Positions 5,562 to 6,749 of a DNA stretch of 6,749 nucleotides are shown piece after piece; the stretch's first letter is position 1; each line of letters starts with the position of its first letter. The stretch lies in assembly GCA_028282865.1 (NCBI GenBank), contig JANQHA010000113.1, forward strand, positions 1 to 6,749. Direction: 5' to 3'. Position numbers and translations under genes: made by a program. The DNA comes from Oligoflexales bacterium. Its GTDB lineage: Bacteria > Bdellovibrionota_B > Oligoflexia > Oligoflexales > CACXFL01. The notes under the pieces are model-generated. The model was not told the DNA's origin and made no database searches. It saw nothing but the letters and a program-made list of their open reading frames with translations.

Positions 5562-6615
5562 CAGTCCTTTCGGCCATAAAAGCTATCCGGCGCCGGCTCT
5601 TAAAAAAACCAGGAGGGTTTTGAGGTGAAGCCTTACGCAGCCTTATCTGCTCATCCATCGGTAAATGGGTATGTCGCTGACATTCCTCAGAGCAGCACCC
5701 TTCTAAGCGTTCTGCGCAATCGTTACACCGAATAAAAAGCACATGACAAGCCTGCCACTCACAATTGGTATGGGTGTCTGCCGGCTTACCACAAACATGA
5801 CAATTTGCAATGATATCGTTAGAGACGCGCTCACCGAGCCTGCCATCAAACACAAAGTTTTTACCAATAAACTTATTTTCTAAGCCCTGTTCTTTGACCT
5901 GGTGCACATAATCAATGATCCCCCCATGAAGCTGGTTAACATCTTGAAACCCTTTATGACGCAGCCAGGCACTGGTTTTCTCGCAGCGAATTCCGCCAGT
6001 GCAGTATAGAAGTATCTTATTAGATTGCTTTCCCTCTAAGAGGCTTTCTATCACAGGCAGCTCTTCGCGAAATGAGTCGACATCCGGTAGTACCGCACCC
6101 TTAAAGTGACCAATTTCACTCTCATATCGATTGCGTACATCGACCACTACGCAACTGGAGTCTGACATGGCCTCATTGAACTCACGTGCCGTTAGATGCC
6201 GCCCGACATTAGTGACATCGTAAGAATCGTCCTCTTGACCATCAGCTAAGATTTTCCCGCGAACTTTGATAATCAATTTCAAAAAGGACTGGTCATCGTC
6301 CTCGACTGCTTTTTTAATCGGTATTCCTGGAAAGAAACCTTCTAAATGCTCTCTAAACTCACTGAACTTGGATTCTGCAATACTAAACTGTGCATTAATT
6401 CCCTCTTTAGCTAAATAGATTCTCCCTAAGACCCCTAAAGATTGCCAGAACAAAAACAACTCGTCTCTTAGGCTTTGGGGGTCTTCAATCGTCTGGTATC
6501 GATACATTGAAAGAGTAAGTCGGTGCTCACCTTCATTTTTTAGCTTGTTAAGTAGAGTTTCACGATCGTAAACATTGTGTAGATATGTCTGGCCTGATTT
6601 TAACGTCTTTCGCAT
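5539..6615 (-). CDS. trhO: tRNA uridine(34) hydroxylase TrhO (rhodanese-domain, YceA family)
   Basis: TrhO is the oxygen-dependent enzyme that hydroxylates wobble uridine 34 of tRNA to 5-hydroxyuridine, the precursor of cmo5U/mcmo5U made by CmoA and CmoB. At 358 residues it is close to the 350 of E. coli TrhO and aligns along its whole length. The N-terminal acylphosphatase-like domain includes LGRIYLAKEGINAQFS (63-78). The rhodanese domain (about 140-245) has VDVRNRYESEIGHFKGA and the active loop YCTGGIRCEK (204-213), with catalytic Cys205 and the conserved second Cys211. FIGKNFVFDGRLGERVS (249-265) leads into a Cys-rich, probably metal-binding tail: C272/C275, C285, C290, C297/C300, C307, C308 and C312. 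The ATG at 6613-6615 has GAGG at 6623-6626 with 7 nt spacing. Its last codons overlap the start of the BtuF-like gene by up to 23 nt. The tail FMAERTGVEPSNC is shared with that gene's N-terminal coding bases and is not conserved in the family. Confidence 0.95.
   Translation of the reverse strand: MRKTLKSGQTYLHNVYDRETLLNKLKNEGEHRLTLSMYRYQTIEDPQSLRDELFLFWQSLGVLGRIYLAKEGINAQFSIAESKFSEFREHLEGFFPGIPIKKAVEDDDQSFLKLIIKVRGKILADGQEDDSYDVTNVGRHLTAREFNEAMSDSSCVVVDVRNRYESEIGHFKGAVLPDVDSFREELPVIESLLEGKQSNKILLYCTGGIRCEKTSAWLRHKGFQDVNQLHGGIIDYVHQVKEQGLENKFIGKNFVFDGRLGERVSNDIIANCHVCGKPADTHTNCEWQACHVLFIRCNDCAERLEGCCSEECQRHTHLPMDEQIRLRKASPQNPPGFFKSRRRIAFMAERTGVEPSNC
5565..5569 (-). promoter_or_regulatory. Ribosome binding site bearing on the BtuF-like start
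   Basis: AAGGA on the minus strand lies 3 nt before the GTG (5561) and 6 nt before the TTG (5558). The spacing favours the TTG, which would shorten the protein by one residue. Both starts keep the conserved RRIVSLVPS opening. The site sits inside the trhO coding sequence. Confidence 0.45.
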
Positions 6616-6704
6616 AGCGTCGCCTCAATTGCATGTTGAACGAGCAGTACATAAATTTTAAGGCTCAGTATTAGCAGAGTTGTGCTAGGTCACGCCAGCT
6701 TTTT
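6616..6704 (-). other. Upstream region of trhO
   Basis: The stretch before trhO holds its ribosome site and some AT-rich boxes (TAATAC after TGC, and TAAAAT). None is paired with a convincing -35 box, so no promoter is called. A weak bulged hairpin followed by TTTTT at about 6684-6704 points along the plus strand, where no gene ends. Confidence 0.3.
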
Positions 6705-6749
6705 CTAAAATCCCTTGCTTACTAAGCTTTGGGCCATGGATTCATAAAA
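6705..6749 (-). CDS. Possible C-terminal tail of an upstream minus-strand gene (partial)
   Basis: The minus strand is open from the window edge for 14 codons (FYESMAQSLVSKGF) and then stops with TAG at 6705-6707. It could be the end of the gene preceding trhO, about 90 nt upstream of it. A second frame also ends here after 8 codons (FMNPWPKA, stop at 6722-6724), so the choice of frame is uncertain. Too little is visible to name a family. Confidence 0.2.
   Translation of the reverse strand, partial: FYESMAQSLVSKGF

Noticed and set aside
5541..5565. tRNA-3'-end-like stretch (ATTCGA then ACACCA on the plus strand)
   Set aside because: The bases flanking the TTCGA loop do not pair, there is no acceptor or anticodon arm, and the stretch codes for the conserved start of the BtuF-like protein.
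6684..6704. Bulged hairpin followed by TTTTT on the plus strand
   Set aside because: The stem is about 5 bp with a bulge, and no plus-strand gene ends before it.
1..6749. Search for defence, toxin-antitoxin, phage, CRISPR or insertion-sequence signatures
   Set aside because: No array of direct repeats, no transposase or integrase motifs and no paired small toxin genes were found. The genes are mostly housekeeping families.

Overview
The window is about 6.7 kb of moderate-GC bacterial DNA. It looks like an ordinary chromosomal stretch from a Gram-negative bacterium. The evidence is a lipobox lipoprotein without an inner-membrane retention Asp, and TrhO and UvrA proteins of proteobacterial type. 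The sequence alone does not fix the genus. A gammaproteobacterium or a Bdellovibrionota/Oligoflexia-type lineage would both fit.

Left third (1-1697, plus-strand genes): an edge region with no secure gene (1-261); a small class I SAM-dependent methyltransferase with an unusual, signal-peptide-like N-terminus (262-891); and a 201-residue Cys-rich lipoprotein of unknown family behind its own sigma70-like promoter (1030-1635). These two genes look like accessory or lineage-specific content.

Right two thirds (1698-6749, all minus strand), read from right to left: the possible tail of an upstream gene at the edge; trhO (tRNA U34 hydroxylase), whose end overlaps a cytosolic BtuF/TroA-like helical-backbone receptor by up to 23 nt; a 131-nt gap with a possible promoter; then folB (dihydroneopterin aldolase), overlapping a short UvrA by 11 nt. 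The two pairs look like two translationally coupled units. The folB-uvrA unit converges on the lipoprotein gene.

The pairings join unlike functions: tRNA wobble modification with a putative metal or corrinoid receptor, and folate synthesis with excision repair. They look more like compact gene packing than a dedicated pathway. The most notable observation is the UvrA. It keeps both ATPase sites, both zinc modules and the UvrB-binding region, but lacks nearly all of the insertion domain that normally follows the first zinc module, so it is probably a specialised paralogue. I saw no CRISPR array, rRNA, tRNA, insertion sequence or phage feature, and no convincing new multi-gene system.
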